From contig CM068587.1 in the NCBI GenBank assembly GCA_035048485.1, forward strand, positions 45,817,496-45,881,495: DNA of 64,000 bases. Reading direction: 5' to 3'. This DNA comes from Pteria penguin (Eukaryota > Mollusca > Bivalvia > Pterioida > Pteriidae). Every line of letters begins with the position of its first letter. The stretch's first letter is position 1. The notes beneath the pieces were generated by a model, which saw only the letters and a program-made list of their open reading frames with translations, was not told the DNA's origin and did not search any database. The position numbers and the translations under genes were made by a program. Below are positions 61,620 to 64,000 of the stretch, piece after piece.

Positions 61620-63940
61620 TGCAAATAAATATAGAGAATGGGATAGCCTTTATTGGCATGTGACATTTTAATATATGGTAGCTGACTGTTAAGTCAGGTC
61701 TCATTGTTGTTGGAATTTTATTTGTATTAAAACTTGTAAACATGCTTAATTTTCTTGTACATATTTTGTTTATGTATAAATATACATGATTTTTTATTTA
61801 CATTACTTGTATTTACCGTAGATATTTTATTATTTACCATTCCTGCCCTAGAATCTCTCTTGACTAATAGTCGTAAAGAAAATATTTATATTTCAGGCAT
61901 ATACTCATCAAAAACTTTATAGAATGTTTATTTCTGATGTGTTTTATAAGTTCTATTATCAATCAGGTGTATAGCTAATGATTTCATGATGTGGATATGA
62001 TTTTAAGACGGGATGGAGAATCCCCAATGGGTCAAAAGCAAAACCCATGTGTGACCTAGGGAGAACCAGGGTAACACTGAAAACCCTTGGAATGATATTT
62101 TTCTCCCAGTGTACATTGCCAGTCTAGCATTTTTGTCAGGAGTCTCAAATTAAATGTGAAATTTTAAACAAAATAGAATAAATCATTTTGTAATTGTCTC
62201 ACAACTAGTTCTTAGTGACTTCTTTCTGCACCTCTTTCTGATTTACAATGTGCAGATCTTATTTTCTTTCACAACTTTGGACTTTTCTAAGTGTCATTGA
62301 AAATTTATTTCTTCTGTTGAACAAATTTTCAATTCTAAGTTATTGTTCGCAGATAATCTTCGGATTGTAATAATTTTCCCATGCATGACCCATATCAAGT
62401 GATACAATAATTTCCCGATTTCACATGATGTAAGGGGCAATACCGGACAAATGCAGATTTGCATCATATTACTATGATGTCACAATCCAAGTGGTAACAT
62501 CATAATGAAAATTATGATAAAAAGTGATTTGTCCGCTATAAGACCCCTGACATCATTTAAAATTCACAAATGTTAACCACTATGTTTATAAATATTAACC
62601 ACCATGTTTATGTATTTAACATTCTTTGAATGTGTGTTATCAATTAGAATTCAAGTGTAGAACTTTCTTTATATATAGAAAACTTTCTCAGATGGTGCTA
62701 GAAATAGATGCAAAAATAAAAACTGACTAAGTACATGTAATATTTGGATGTTTTATGCCTTGTTATCCAATTCAAATTCGGAAAGGAAAATCATTTGTTT
62801 TTCATGAGATTTTGCATTAAATCAACTCTTGAAAATATACTGGTTTGTGATCTTTTGTTTGTTTATTGTGTATTTTACAATACTCAGATTTTCCCTCTGT
62901 ATCACTTAACTATTCAGATCTTGTATATTTATGTTTATATTTATTTACTTGACTGACTTTTACCTATAATACATCATTTATTTGTAAACACAGACATATA
63001 CATTTCATTCCTGTTTACTGAAAAATGGAGAACATAAACTTCCAGGTGATTAAACCTTGTCATAAAATATGTATGTATCTGATGTTATTACTCAAATAGC
63101 ATTTATAAGTGTGCTCCTTTAAATATTTATATATGTGTGTACACACACACTTCAGTATTCTTAAGAAGAATGATATTATTTTATAGCATAATTTGTTTTG
63201 TTGTTTTTTATTGCAGGAGCACAAAATTTATGATTTTTTCAGTGTAGAATTTTTGTTAAGGAAAAAGGGACTTTTCATTACATCCCGTGAGTTTTGTTTG
63301 TCAATAGCATTGCAGTGTGGATAAAGTTTCATATTTTGATCTGATTCTGAGATAACTTCATGGGTCATATGACCATGGTCTGCAATTATCAGCAGTATAT
63401 ATACTTATGTAGAAAAGTCCCCCCAAACTCTCTTTACTATATGTAGTTTTAGAATATGACAACAATAATTCTCAGAAACTGTCTACATGTAAACTAATGC
63501 AAACTTTGTGTTACATGTGTATATTTTGTTTTGCTTTATACTTTGTATTCTTCATACTTGTTACTTGTTAAGTTCAATGTAGTTTTTTTGTTGATTACTT
63601 GCAGAGTTTATAAATTATTAAGATTTCAATCATGAAATTTTCTTGCATGGTTAATTTTTTTTACAGTTACAGCCTTGAGGGGCCATTAAGAATATTTGTC
63701 AGATTATGAAAACAAATTATGTACATATGTTTGTATATTCTGTACAGGTCATTTTTCATATATTCATGAAAATATATACCATGCAATAAAAGTTTTCATC
63801 TATCTTTTGTTTTAGTTATTATCATTAACTGGATCATCTTGGAACATCTGTGGATACACACCATTCATATCCCTTTTGATATACCCCTGGAATTTGACAT
63901 TGTAATCTATCCACAGACTTTAACATTAATATAATCTTAA
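61620..63940. other. Spacer or long 3' UTR, no gene seen
   Basis: Very AT-rich, with no splice-framed open frame. Around 62392-62560 a pair of similar inverted blocks (TCACATGATGTAAGGG and CCCCTGACATCATT, with 'gatttgcatcat') suggests a decayed MITE. Confidence 0.4.
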
Positions 63941-63944
63941 TTCC

Positions 63945-64000
63945 CCCTAAAATCAAAGATTTGGGGGCATCTAGTTTTTGGCCTGTCTGTCTGTTTTTGC
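63945..64000 (-). repeat. Dispersed repeat family D1, copy 6, cut by the window end
   Basis: CCCCCTAAAATCAAAGATTT, GGGGGCATCTAG and GCCTGTCTGTCTGTTT match the inverted D1 end. Confidence 0.6.

Overview
The window is animal nuclear DNA: AT-rich, with intron-split genes using GT..AG splice sites, long noncoding stretches, tRNA-derived SINEs, small inverted-repeat DNA transposons (MITEs) and minisatellites. The proteins are typical of invertebrate metazoans. The repeats (SINEs with tRNA heads, and a dispersed repeat carrying a GACAGACAGACA-type stretch and ending in GGGGCATAAAAA) are of a kind I associate with bivalve molluscs. I therefore infer a bivalve, and cannot name the species. No CRISPR, operon, virus or prokaryotic feature was seen.

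Layout. (1) 1-4.8 kb, plus strand: the last five visible exons of TARBP1, the SpoU-type tRNA ribose 2'-O-methyltransferase; the rest of the gene lies off the left edge. (2) 4.8-7.9 kb: spacer with SINEs and a long minisatellite. (3) 7.9-20.3 kb, minus strand: a complete 13-exon gene for a 615-residue LRRC74-like leucine-rich-repeat protein. (4) 20.3-25.3 kb: repeat-rich spacer with one doubtful orphan exon. (5) 25.3-45.7 kb, minus strand: a complete 15-exon PRPF39 gene (644 residues), a U1 snRNP-associated HAT-repeat splicing factor, whose introns hold many transposons. (6) 46.2-56.6 kb: a direct tandem duplication of about 5.2 kb. Its second copy runs into the first exon of (7) TMEM179, plus strand, 56.66-60.15 kb, four exons, 227 residues. 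(8) 60.2-64 kb: TMEM179 3' UTR and spacer.

I found the exons by reading splice sites and phase by hand. In all four genes the phases close exactly from exon to exon, so the models are strong; UTR limits are guesses from AATAAA signals. The four genes do not form a pathway: one modifies tRNA, one splices pre-mRNA, one is a small membrane protein and one is a leucine-rich-repeat protein. The human counterparts of three of them are on chromosome 14, which suggests old linkage.

The most interesting structures are not genes. They are the tandem duplication with patchy divergence; its junction, which carries a 23-bp exact inverted match to an intron about 9.5 kb away; two minisatellites that abut and contain the 3' splice site of an exon; and four small transposons sitting about 14-30 bp past 5' splice sites. 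I saw no convincing new biochemical system.
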